A stretch of 8,553 nucleotides of DNA from Pseudomonadota bacterium (GTDB lineage Bacteria; Myxococcota; Bradymonadia; UBA4248). Under the pieces are notes generated by a model. That model searched no databases and had not been told where the DNA came from. It worked only from the letters and a program-made list of their open reading frames with translations. Location: assembly GCA_017629415.1 (NCBI GenBank), contig JAGBXG010000346.1, forward strand, positions 1-8,553, written 5' to 3'. This document shows positions 1 to 5,589 of this stretch, piece after piece; within the stretch, counting starts at the first letter, position 1, and every line of letters starts with the position of its first letter. The position numbers and the translations under genes are program-made.

Positions 1-58
1 CTTTCCAACGTTCGACAAAGGCGTGAATGGCTTCCAAGGTTTGACTGTGTGATCTCAT
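1..58 (-). CDS. 5' end of an unidentified gene (partial, cut by window edge)
   Basis: On the minus strand an ATG at 58-56 is preceded by CAGGAG at 69-64, a strong Shine-Dalgarno sequence five bases from the start codon. The frame stays open to the window edge and gives 19 residues, MRSHSQTLEAIHAFVERWK. This is too short to identify. The amphipathic helix with a TLEAIHAFVE pattern faintly resembles the first helix of LexA-type winged-helix repressors, but that is a guess and no clear SOS box was seen upstream. A weak -10-like TATGAT lies at 117-112 on the same strand. The gene is divergent from the transglycosylase gene and separated from it by about 0.5 kb. Confidence 0.6.
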   Translation of the reverse strand, partial: MRSHSQTLEAIHAFVERWK

Positions 59-208
59 GTAGGCTCCTGAGAGAATAATGGCAATTCAATGCCTCAAAAC
101 TCAACGTATACATCATAACACAAAAATTCATGTTTTATATTTGCTTAAATATCGTATTCATAAGCTGCAGATTTAGGGAATGTCTGAATAATTGCCTTTT
201 ACGTTATG

Positions 209-282
209 AGGGGGCCAAGCCCCCTACGCCGCTATTTGCAAGCAAATTCGCGGCTACCCCCGATGCGGGGACGGCGCCCCGC
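209..282. repeat. Cluster of GC-rich hairpins
   Basis: Several perfect or near-perfect inverted repeats sit side by side. The first is AGGGGGC-CAA-GCCCCCT (209-225, 7 bp). The second is GCCGC at 228-232 with GCGGC at 250-254, enclosing ATTTG-CAAG-CAAAT (234-247). The third is CCCCG-ATG-CGGGG (258-270), which competes with GCGGGG (265-270) pairing to CCCCGC (277-282). The density of stems in 74 bases, against an AT-rich background on the left, suggests palindromic intergenic repeat units. The sequence shows only the palindromes; whether this block recurs elsewhere in the genome cannot be seen here. Confidence 0.6.
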
Positions 283-326
283 AACGCCCCACCAGAGTTT
301 TATTCAGAGATTCCTTAGCTAAAGAT

Positions 327-405
327 GCGCACGGCGTATGCGCACAGGGGCGGTAAGCCCCGAGCACATAGACGTGCGCCGCGCCCCGTATGATAATAGG
401 GGCGC
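327..405 (+). repeat. 79-nt two-hairpin structured repeat, copy A
   Basis: This block matches positions 3189-3267 at 70 of 79 bases with no gaps and in the same orientation. It folds as an imperfect hairpin followed by a second hairpin. P1 pairs GCGCAC (327-332) with GTGCGC (374-379). Pairing continues through TATG (337-340) with CATA (367-370) to GGGGC (347-351) with GCCCC (357-361), around a GGTAA loop. After one spacer base, P3 pairs GCGCCCC (381-387) with GGGGCGC (399-405) around an 11-nt loop. Relative to copy B, P1 shows an A-T for G-C exchange, and G334/A372 is a mismatch where B has A-T. The loop contains GTAA where B has GAAA, both GNRA-like on the plus strand. It could be a REP/MITE-like element or a structured RNA. 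Confidence 0.85.
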
Positions 406-420
406 CCTCTTCCTCCATAG

Positions 421-606
421 AAAGAGAAAAAACGACAGAAGGACGATAAAGAGGTCGCCATTGTCGAAGAAAGTGCGCTAAAGGACGGCAAAAAATATCT
501 ATTCAATTTTGCGATTCTGCGGATGTCACGATATCACAAGGTCAGTGTATGCGTTTGTGCGCATGAATGGACTAAGATTTTTAGGTATGTTTGTGATGAT
601 GAATAG
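421..606 (+). other. Short open frame without start codon, possible gene remnant
   Basis: A 61-codon open stretch runs from just after an in-frame TAG at 418-420 to a TAG at 604-606. It begins lysine/glutamate-rich and continues EVAIVEESALKDGKKYLFNF. No ATG, GTG or TTG with a ribosome binding site opens it; the only ATG is deep inside, near 523. It overlaps the upstream part and the possible starts of the transglycosylase frame. It may be the eroded 3' end of a former gene or simply chance, and no family is recognised. Confidence 0.15.
509..537 (+). promoter_or_regulatory. Weak candidate promoter for the transglycosylase gene
   Basis: TTGCGA at 509-514 and TATCAC at 532-537 are separated by 17 bases, each matching four of six consensus positions. 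Transcription would begin near 544, just upstream of the plausible start codons at 563-599. The match is marginal and offered only as a candidate. Confidence 0.2.
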
Positions 607-3046
607 AGGACGATGGCTATCCCGGGGTTCAGCAGTGCTTGCAGCGGTTTGGATGTCGGCAGGCTTGTGTGCATGTGCGCCCACACCTGTTGAAACGGTA
701 CCCGTAAAGCCTGTGCCAAAAGTATTGGAAGTGCAGACAGATGAAGCAAAACCCAAAGTGCCGGAACGCGATATGGCCAGTTGGGTCGCCGTCAGTGCCG
801 AAGCATTGAGACGCGGAGCCGTCAATCCCTTGCCGCGTCAGGAAGTGATCCTGCATCCGTCGCCCGATGCAATCCGATATTTGATGCGCGCGGCGCGTTA
901 TGCGGCTGCCGTTGAAGCCGTCCGAAATATCGAAAATCCGGATGCATCGATGCAGTTTATCGCCCTTAAAGCAAAGATTTTGGCGAATCAATGCTCGAAA
1001 GAAACGCCTTGTAGCTCAGGTTTTGAGACTTTGACAAAACCGGCAGAATTTTTGAATAGTATTTATGATTATTGGCATCAACGCGCTTTGATTGCAGATG
1101 GCAAATTCAAAGAAGCCATCGCAGGAACGCTTAAATTTCACCAAAATTATCGCGATCAGGACAAAACACAGGAACTGGTTTTGGCCTTATGCAAGGCAAT
1201 GGACCGAGAAAACCAATTTCGGCCTGATGAATCCTTGGATGATGTTCAGGCATTATTAACGGCGGCTTTCCCTAAAACCAATGCCTTTGAAGAAGCCAGC
1301 TTCATTTATTATGAAATGAGGATTGCCGAAGCGCAGGGAAAAGCGGGACGAGCTGAGGCTAAACGTAATACGCTTGTCATCGAACATCCAGCGACCCAGA
1401 TGTCACTTTGGCCGGATTTGGCCGGTACACTTGAGGAAATGACACAGCGGTACAGCATTTCAGAACGGATGGCACGTACCCGGCGACTGATAAAGCATTT
1501 CGATTATGATAATGCCCGAAAAGAACTTAAAGCGATTGTCGAAAATCCTGAAACGCCCAAATCCGACCGCGAAAATGCCGAATGGGAATTGGCGCGCGTC
1601 TCTTTGACCAACTCGGAAGAACCTAAACTGAGTGAAAAAATTTATCGGAAATGGGCCCAAAAATCGGGTGCTAAACGCGAAGAAGCCGTCTTTGGCATCG
1701 CAAGAGCACTTTCACGCCAGCTAGATTATCGCGCAGCCATTGCCGCTTTGAACGACTACGACCGTCAATTTCCTCGCGGGAAATATAAAGCACGCTCATT
1801 GTATTTGCGCGGCTGGTATTGGTTCGATCTCCGGGAGAATGAAAAAGCACGGCCACTCTTGCTCAAATATGCGCAAGACACCCGTGATACCGCCGTCTGG
1901 GGATTCTATGCCCAAACATTTATTCGCGATGGTCTGTGGAAAGAAGCCGTAGAAGCCTTCGAAAACCTCAAACGCAACAATAATCCCATTGTGCGCGGCA
2001 AAGCCTTGTATTGGCAGGCTTATGCTGAACATCAGATGGGCCATGAGGAAAATGCCAAGCAATATTTGCGCGATTTACATGCCTCGTTCCCGCTGACTTG
2101 GTACGATATGCTGGCCTATCAACGCGAGCAGGATTGGTACGGCATCGATGCTGAAAAAGCTTTTATGGAGGCCTTGCGGTGGGATACCGATCCGCCAAAA
2201 AGCCATGTTTTTCATGCCTTTGGCATGGGACCTGAAAAACCGCCTGTTCCGCAATCGTCAGTTTGGCAAAAAATCACAGATTTGGCTGAACACGATGCCA
2301 TTGCCGAAGCTCGAGAGCTCTATCAGGCAAACGAACAGGCCTTGCTTAAAGGCGTAAAAGCCGAACACAGACAAGCTTTCCGGCATTATGCCACACATCT
2401 TGTGGAAGCTTATCACGATGCCTGGAAAGACAACTCCGGTTCGATTCGAGCCTTGAGCGATATTTGGCCCGAACGCGATAATCCTGCGCATGCGATGGCT
2501 TATCCGCAGCCTTTTGCCCCGTTGGTCGAAAGTTTGGCTCAAGATTGGAATATTCCGCAGTATTTTGTCTACGGTATTATGTTGCAGGAATCGAGATTCA
2601 GAACGTGGCAAGTATCGTCAGCCGATGCCATTGGAGCCTTGCAAATGATCCCCAAAACGGCGCGGCCTATCGCCAAGACCCTGGGATTCGAATACCATCC
2701 CGATACTTTTTTTGACCCGCGAGTCGGTTTTCCCTATTCCGTCTATTATATGCACATGCATGACGTGAAATGGGGACATAATCTCACTTTTACAGCCGGC
2801 AGCTATAACGGCGGACCGCATCGCATCGGACCTTGGGCCATCCGCGACAAAGGCAAAACCATCGACTTTATCGTTGATGAATTTTCGTTCGACGAATCTC
2901 GCCATTATGCCCGCAAGGTCGCCGAACATACTTTGCGATTTGCTTATCTCTATGTGCGAAATCCGGAACAATGGCGCGAAATCACCCGACGTTTATTCCC
3001 TAACCCCGTGCCTGATATCGAGGCCGTTGAAGACTGGGGACTTTAG
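596..3046 (+). CDS. Soluble lytic murein transglycosylase (Slt family), probable lipoprotein
   Basis: The product is inferred to cleave the MurNAc-GlcNAc bond of peptidoglycan in the periplasm, releasing anhydro-muropeptides. The frame is open from a TTG at 509, but that leader is unlikely. ATGs at 563, 587, 596 and 599 are candidates. I chose 596 because TTAGG lies about ten bases upstream and it gives a compact arginine-containing signal peptide ending LCAC, with the lipid-modifiable cysteine at C27. That makes 816 residues, longer than the roughly 645 of E. coli Slt70. Residues about 60-630 are helical and TPR-like, as in the superhelical domain of Slt70. The catalytic SLT domain spans about 639-795: glutamate E665 in QESRF, GALQMIP at 680-686, the SYNGGP motif with Y737 and N738, and a YARKV segment starting at Y771. 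The exact orthologue (Slt, or another family 1 member) is uncertain. It is flanked by two copies of the 79-nt repeat. Confidence 0.9.
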   Translation: MMNRGRWLSRGSAVLAAVWMSAGLCACAPTPVETVPVKPVPKVLEVQTDEAKPKVPERDMASWVAVSAEALRRGAVNPLPRQEVILHPSPDAIRYLMRAARYAAAVEAVRNIENPDASMQFIALKAKILANQCSKETPCSSGFETLTKPAEFLNSIYDYWHQRALIADGKFKEAIAGTLKFHQNYRDQDKTQELVLALCKAMDRENQFRPDESLDDVQALLTAAFPKTNAFEEASFIYYEMRIAEAQGKAGRAEAKRNTLVIEHPATQMSLWPDLAGTLEEMTQRYSISERMARTRRLIKHFDYDNARKELKAIVENPETPKSDRENAEWELARVSLTNSEEPKLSEKIYRKWAQKSGAKREEAVFGIARALSRQLDYRAAIAALNDYDRQFPRGKYKARSLYLRGWYWFDLRENEKARPLLLKYAQDTRDTAVWGFYAQTFIRDGLWKEAVEAFENLKRNNNPIVRGKALYWQAYAEHQMGHEENAKQYLRDLHASFPLTWYDMLAYQREQDWYGIDAEKAFMEALRWDTDPPKSHVFHAFGMGPEKPPVPQSSVWQKITDLAEHDAIAEARELYQANEQALLKGVKAEHRQAFRHYATHLVEAYHDAWKDNSGSIRALSDIWPERDNPAHAMAYPQPFAPLVESLAQDWNIPQYFVYGIMLQESRFRTWQVSSADAIGALQMIPKTARPIAKTLGFEYHPDTFFDPRVGFPYSVYYMHMHDVKWGHNLTFTAGSYNGGPHRIGPWAIRDKGKTIDFIVDEFSFDESRHYARKVAEHTLRFAYLYVRNPEQWREITRRLFPNPVPDIEAVEDWGL

Positions 3047-3077
3047 AATCGCGATTTTTGGGAGGGTGCAAAGTTCT

Positions 3078-3096
3078 TTTGGGGCTCTGCCCCAAA
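3078..3096. repeat. GGGGC/GCCCC hairpin downstream of the transglycosylase gene
   Basis: TTTGGGGC (3078-3085) is perfectly complementary to GCCCCAAA (3089-3096) around a TCT loop, giving an 8-bp stem that starts 32 bases after the stop codon. It lacks a following T-tract on the plus strand, so it is a weak candidate as an intrinsic terminator. It may instead stabilise the 3' end of the mRNA or belong to a palindromic intergenic repeat family. It shares the GGGGC/GCCCC kernel with the hairpin at 209-225 and with the apical stem of the 79-nt repeat. Confidence 0.65.
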
Positions 3097-3188
3097 CCAC
3101 GCCAGAGGGTTGAGCCCGTTGGAACCCACCATAGATTTAAAGTTTTTTGTATTTGCAACGGTTTCCATCCAATTTAGCGATAAAAAAA

Positions 3189-3267
3189 GCGCGCGATGTA
3201 TGCGCACAGGGGCTGAAAGCCCCGAGCACATAGTCGCGCGCCGCGCCCCGTATGCCAATAGGGGCGC
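3189..3267 (+). repeat. 79-nt two-hairpin structured repeat, copy B
   Basis: This is the second copy of the element at 327-405, with the same length and orientation and nine substitutions. P1 pairs GCGCGC (3189-3194) with GCGCGC (3236-3241) and continues with G3195-C3235, A3196-T3234 and T3197-G3233. After a bulged G it goes on through TATG (3199-3202) with CATA (3229-3232), then to GGGGC (3209-3213) with GCCCC (3219-3223) around TGAAA. P3 pairs GCGCCCC (3243-3249) with GGGGCGC (3261-3267) around an 11-nt loop that differs from copy A at two bases. The differences fall in loops, at wobble-tolerant positions or as paired changes. That pattern suggests the fold is maintained. Confidence 0.85.
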
Positions 3268-3295
3268 ATGAATATCGATGAAAACAGTATATTAA

Positions 3296-3331
3296 TAATA
3301 GATATTAATATCTATATATCAATATCTATTA
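3296..3331. repeat. AT-rich inverted repeat overlapping the kinase stop codon
   Basis: TAATAGATATT (3296-3306) is the exact reverse complement of AATATCTATTA (3321-3331), with a 14-base spacer. The spacer starts with AATATCT, so AGATATTAATATCT (3300-3313) is also a perfect palindrome, and AATATCTAT is directly repeated at 3307 and 3321. The right arm contains the TAA stop codon (3331-3329) of the minus-strand kinase gene. It could form a weak AU hairpin at the end of that mRNA or be a protein-binding site. No function can be assigned. Confidence 0.55.
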
Positions 3332-3958
3332 ATACAATGTTACATTACGTTTGAAAGAATGCGCCAGATATTCGGACTGAATCACTTTAGCCATTTCTTC
3401 AGCGGTGGCAAAGCGGTCATAATCGACGCTGATCACGGGAATCACGCGCGAAATATCTTCGATAAATTTCTGATAATGTCTGTATAAATTTTGGAGATAT
3501 TCCAAAGAAATGCCGGATTCGACGTTACGGCTTCGCATTTGGATGCGTTCCATCGACCGTTCGGGCTTGACATCGAGGTAAATGATGACGTTCGGTTTGC
3601 ACATGAAATTGCTCATGTACTGGAAAAGCTGCACATAAGTGCGATAATCGCGCTCATCCATCAATCCCGATTCCGCCAACATGGCAGCAAAAACAGAATC
3701 TTCATAAATGGTTCTGTCCTGAACGGCAGATTCACCACGCCAGATGATTTCCTGATGCTGCTGAAAACGGCGTGTCAACAGATAGACCTGCATGGCAAAA
3801 GAATATTTGGCCGTATCGCGGTAGAAATCGGCGAGATATTCGTTGTTATCGACGGGTTCATAATAGGCTTTGATGCCGAGGTGTTCGGCCAGAGATGTAG
3901 CCAGTGTAGATTTACCCGCGCCGATCATGCCGGCGATACCAATAAACAGCTTTTCCAT
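3329..3958 (-). CDS. Deoxynucleoside kinase (dNK family)
   Basis: This 209-residue cytosolic enzyme should transfer the ATP gamma-phosphate to the 5'-hydroxyl of deoxynucleosides for nucleotide salvage. The ATG at 3958-3956 is preceded by AAAGAGG five bases away, so the longer TTG-initiated frame from 3976 is rejected. The P-loop GMIGAGKST is at residues 10-18. An EPVDNNEYLADFY segment at 34-46 matches the family's substrate-binding region, which carries the general-base glutamate. QVYLLTRRFQQH at 57-68 lines the nucleoside site, and the DRTIYED motif is at 81-87. The arginine-rich LID is around R138, R142 and R144. The length is typical of bacterial dAdo/dGuo/dCyd kinases; which base is preferred cannot be read with confidence. 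It lies downstream of metK on the same strand, separated by a terminator-like hairpin. Confidence 0.93.
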   Translation of the reverse strand: MEKLFIGIAGMIGAGKSTLATSLAEHLGIKAYYEPVDNNEYLADFYRDTAKYSFAMQVYLLTRRFQQHQEIIWRGESAVQDRTIYEDSVFAAMLAESGLMDERDYRTYVQLFQYMSNFMCKPNVIIYLDVKPERSMERIQMRSRNVESGISLEYLQNLYRHYQKFIEDISRVIPVISVDYDRFATAEEMAKVIQSEYLAHSFKRNVTLY

Positions 3959-3970
3959 ATTAACCTCTTT

Positions 3971-4003
3971 AAACAAACAGAGCCGCGCATCTGCACGGCC
4001 CTG
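3971..4003 (-). terminator. Terminator-like hairpin between metK and the kinase gene
   Basis: Read on the minus strand, CAGGGCCGTGC and GCGCGGCTCTG form an 11-bp stem with two G-T wobbles around an AGAT loop (4003-3978). TTTGTTT (3977-3971) follows at once. The hairpin begins 24 bases after the metK stop codon and ends just upstream of the kinase ribosome binding site. It fits an intrinsic terminator for metK with partial read-through into the kinase gene. The kinase would otherwise need its own promoter, which was not found. Confidence 0.6.
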
Positions 4004-4027
4004 ATGACAAAACGTTCTGAGAAATGA

Positions 4028-5188
4028 TTAGGCTTTCAGCGCGTCGACCTTATCGGTACGTTCCCACGTGAAAAGACCGTTCTCAGGCTTGCGGCCGAAA
4101 TGTCCGAAGCTTGCCGTCGGCGAGTAAATCGGACGGAGCAAATCGAGACTGCTGATGATACCAGCAGGTTTGAGTTCGAAGCAACGACGAACGCGTTTTT
4201 CGATTTCTTCTTCGGCGATGGTGTTGGTACCAAACGTATTGACGAGAACGGAGACGGGTTCGGCGACGCCGATAGCATAGGCGAGCTGGACTTCGCAACG
4301 ACGCGCCAGGCCGGCAGCCACGACGTTTTTGGCGACATAGCGTGCCATGTAGCAAGCTGAACGGTCGACTTTCGAGGGGTCTTTGCCGGAGAAAGCACCG
4401 CCGCCGTGACGGCCCATACCGCCGTATGTGTCGACGATAATTTTACGGCCTGTCAGACCGCAGTCGCCCTGCGGACCGCCGATGACAAAGCGGCCTGTCG
4501 GATTGATATGATATTTTGTGTCTTTGGTCAGCAATTCAGCCGGCAGACCGCGCTTGATGACGAGTTCCATCACGGCTTCGTGCAAATCTTTGTTGCTGAC
4601 TTCGGGTTTATGCTGTGTCGAAACGACAACGGCATCAATCGCCTGCACTTTGCCGCCGGCATAGCGCACGGTTACCTGGCTCTTGCCATCGGGACGGAAG
4701 AAATCGACTTCGCCGGCATTGCGAGCTTCCGACAAACGGCGCGTCAAAGCATGGGCATACATAATCGGCGCGGGCATCAATTCGGGGGTTTCGTCGCAGG
4801 CATAACCGAACATCAAACCTTGATCGCCGGCACCCTGTTCGGCCACGACACCTTTCGTGGGGTCAACGCCCTGGCAAATATCGGGGCTCTGCGCCTCGAC
4901 ATCGACCATCACGCCGCAGGTTTCATAGTCAAAGCCCTTTCTGGAGCTGTTGTAACCAATTTTTTTAATCGTATTTCTGGCAATGCTCTGGATATCGACA
5001 TACGCCGATGTCGTCACTTCGCCGGCCACAATCACGAGACCGGTTTTGAGCAATGTTTCGCATGCCACATGGCAATGTTTGTCCTGTTCAAGAATCGCAT
5101 CCAAAATCGCATCGCTGACCTGATCGGCCATTTTATCCGGATGACCTTCTGTCACGGATTCGCTTGTAAAAAGAAATTCTCTGTCCAT
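4028..5188 (-). CDS. metK: S-adenosylmethionine synthetase
   Basis: The enzyme makes S-adenosylmethionine from methionine and ATP, releasing phosphate and diphosphate, and works in the cytosol as a tetramer. The start at 5188 gives 386 residues beginning [19 protein letters not shown], which matches the family (384 in E. coli). The open frame extends upstream to a GTG at 5290, but the extra 34 residues look unconserved. The ATP/metal-binding TEGHPDK is at residues 13-19, the GAGDQG signature at 119-124, and the glycine-rich GGGAFSGKD loop at 262-270 with K269. All three domains are present and no key residue is missing. The ribosome binding site is weak (GTGAG about seven bases upstream). It is divergent from the 5'-nucleotidase gene and precedes the deoxynucleoside kinase gene. 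Confidence 0.98.
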   Translation of the reverse strand: MDREFLFTSESVTEGHPDKMADQVSDAILDAILEQDKHCHVACETLLKTGLVIVAGEVTTSAYVDIQSIARNTIKKIGYNSSRKGFDYETCGVMVDVEAQSPDICQGVDPTKGVVAEQGAGDQGLMFGYACDETPELMPAPIMYAHALTRRLSEARNAGEVDFFRPDGKSQVTVRYAGGKVQAIDAVVVSTQHKPEVSNKDLHEAVMELVIKRGLPAELLTKDTKYHINPTGRFVIGGPQGDCGLTGRKIIVDTYGGMGRHGGGAFSGKDPSKVDRSACYMARYVAKNVVAAGLARRCEVQLAYAIGVAEPVSVLVNTFGTNTIAEEEIEKRVRRCFELKPAGIISSLDLLRPIYSPTASFGHFGRKPENGLFTWERTDKVDALKA

Positions 5189-5244
5189 TTTTAAACTCAC
5201 TGTTCTAACGTGTACCGCCCACCAAATATTATGTAGGCTTATAT

Positions 5245-5269
5245 CGCACCAGAAACCATTTCTAATGCG
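5245..5269 (-). promoter_or_regulatory. Hairpin in the metK leader
   Basis: On the minus strand, CGCATTAGAAA (5269-5259) pairs with TTTCTGGTGCG (5255-5245) around a TGG loop, giving 11 continuous pairs including two G-U wobbles. CGCCC (5275-5271) and GGGCG (5220-5216) could close a larger outer stem. If transcription starts from the candidate promoter at 5304-5275, the message would begin almost exactly at the hairpin and the outer stem would be excluded. The hairpin could be a 5' stabiliser or part of a regulatory leader. It matches no riboswitch class that I recognise. Confidence 0.35.
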
Positions 5270-5274
5270 CGGGC

Positions 5275-5304
5275 GTTCTAGTCTTCCCACTTATCGCTTG
5301 TCAA
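5275..5304 (-). promoter_or_regulatory. Candidate sigma70-type promoter of metK
   Basis: On the minus strand a perfect TTGACA -35 box (5304-5299) is followed after 18 bases by TAGAAC (5280-5275), which matches the -10 consensus at four of six positions. Transcription would begin near 5268, leaving a leader of about 80 bases before the metK start codon. The perfect -35 box and correct orientation make this the best promoter in the spacer. Confidence 0.45.
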
Positions 5305-5478
5305 GTAACACTTATTTTTGGACAAATATTTGCGTTCATCGAAGATGACGATTGCGTATCATGGCATTTCAAGTCACCTGTCTCTACGTCGTGTGCATTC
5401 CCCTGTCGTGCATGCAGGATGCTTGTGCCTCTTTCTGGTTTCAATGGCCGGAAATACGCCTTTTCTTTATTTTTTGGT

Positions 5479-5517
5479 ATATTGGCATGCCTATTGTCGG
5501 CAAAATGCCGCCAATAT
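5479..5517 (+). promoter_or_regulatory. Inverted repeat upstream of the 5'-nucleotidase gene
   Basis: ATATTGGC (5479-5486) and GCCAATAT (5510-5517) are perfect inverted repeats 23 bases apart, and the interval contains the smaller hairpin GGCA-AAA-TGCC (5499-5509). A -10-like TATATT overlaps the left arm at 5478-5483, but no good -35 box precedes it. The structure could be an operator or part of an untranslated leader about 75 bases ahead of the start codon. Confidence 0.3.
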
Positions 5518-5589
5518 GGCCTGCTTGCGCCGCTATCCGTCCCGTTGGTCCGGATACGCGCCGCCTCCTTCTGTCCCGTGGAGTATCCA

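Larger units (their letters stand above)
59..595. other. Long divergent intergenic region with structured repeats
   Basis: About 540 bases lie between the minus-strand partial gene and the likely start of the transglycosylase gene. The first 140 bases are AT-rich and could carry promoters for the minus-strand gene. Positions 209-282 are a cluster of GC-rich hairpins, 327-405 is copy A of the 79-nt structured repeat, and 421-606 is a short open frame without a usable start. The open frames that cross the repeats (130-318 plus, 506-315 minus) have no convincing ribosome binding site and are not called as genes. Confidence 0.7.
3047..3328. other. Convergent intergenic region filled with hairpins
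   Basis: This spacer lies between the 3' ends of the transglycosylase and deoxynucleoside kinase genes. It holds a strong GC hairpin at 3078-3096, further complementary segments GGGTT/AACCC at 3108-3127, copy B of the 79-nt repeat at 3189-3267, and an AT-rich inverted repeat from 3296 into the kinase stop codon. A T6 run at about 3144-3149 has no hairpin directly before it, so no canonical intrinsic terminator for the transglycosylase gene is evident. No protein-coding gene is supported here. Confidence 0.7.
5189..5589. other. Divergent promoter region of metK and the 5'-nucleotidase gene
   Basis: This 401-base spacer carries the metK promoter and leader in its left third and the leader of the 5'-nucleotidase gene on the right. 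No SAM-I, SAH or other metK-associated riboswitch consensus that I know was recognised. Open frames that cross it are upstream extensions or shadows of the flanking genes. The middle, about 5305-5470, shows nothing that I can name. Confidence 0.6.

Noticed and set aside
1..58. LexA identity for the partial gene at the left edge
   Set aside because: Nineteen residues with faint resemblance to a winged-helix start, and no SOS box seen; not enough to name it.
130..318. 62-codon plus-strand frame in the first intergenic region
   Set aside because: It runs through the GC hairpin cluster, has no ribosome binding site, and its composition changes abruptly where it crosses the palindromes.
209..405. 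CRISPR array or tRNA/rRNA explanation for the repeats
   Set aside because: There are no regularly spaced identical repeats with spacers, no cloverleaf with an anticodon arm, and no rRNA signature.
315..506. 63-codon minus-strand frame across copy A of the repeat
   Set aside because: It starts at a TTG without a ribosome binding site, and much of it is the palindromic repeat.
3491..4027. 178-codon plus-strand open frame antisense to the deoxynucleoside kinase
   Set aside because: The opposite strand carries all dNK motifs in the correct order; this frame has no recognisable family features.
4406..5194. 262-codon open frame antisense to metK
   Set aside because: It lies wholly opposite a clear metK gene, lacks a recognisable domain and has no good ribosome binding site. 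It is best explained as a codon-usage shadow.
5189..5290. 34-residue N-terminal extension of MetK from a GTG start
   Set aside because: The family begins at [12 protein letters not shown], and the extension overlaps the likely promoter and leader.
5419..5589. 57-residue N-terminal extension of the 5'-nucleotidase
   Set aside because: It would bury the lipoprotein signal peptide that begins at 5590 behind a good ribosome binding site.
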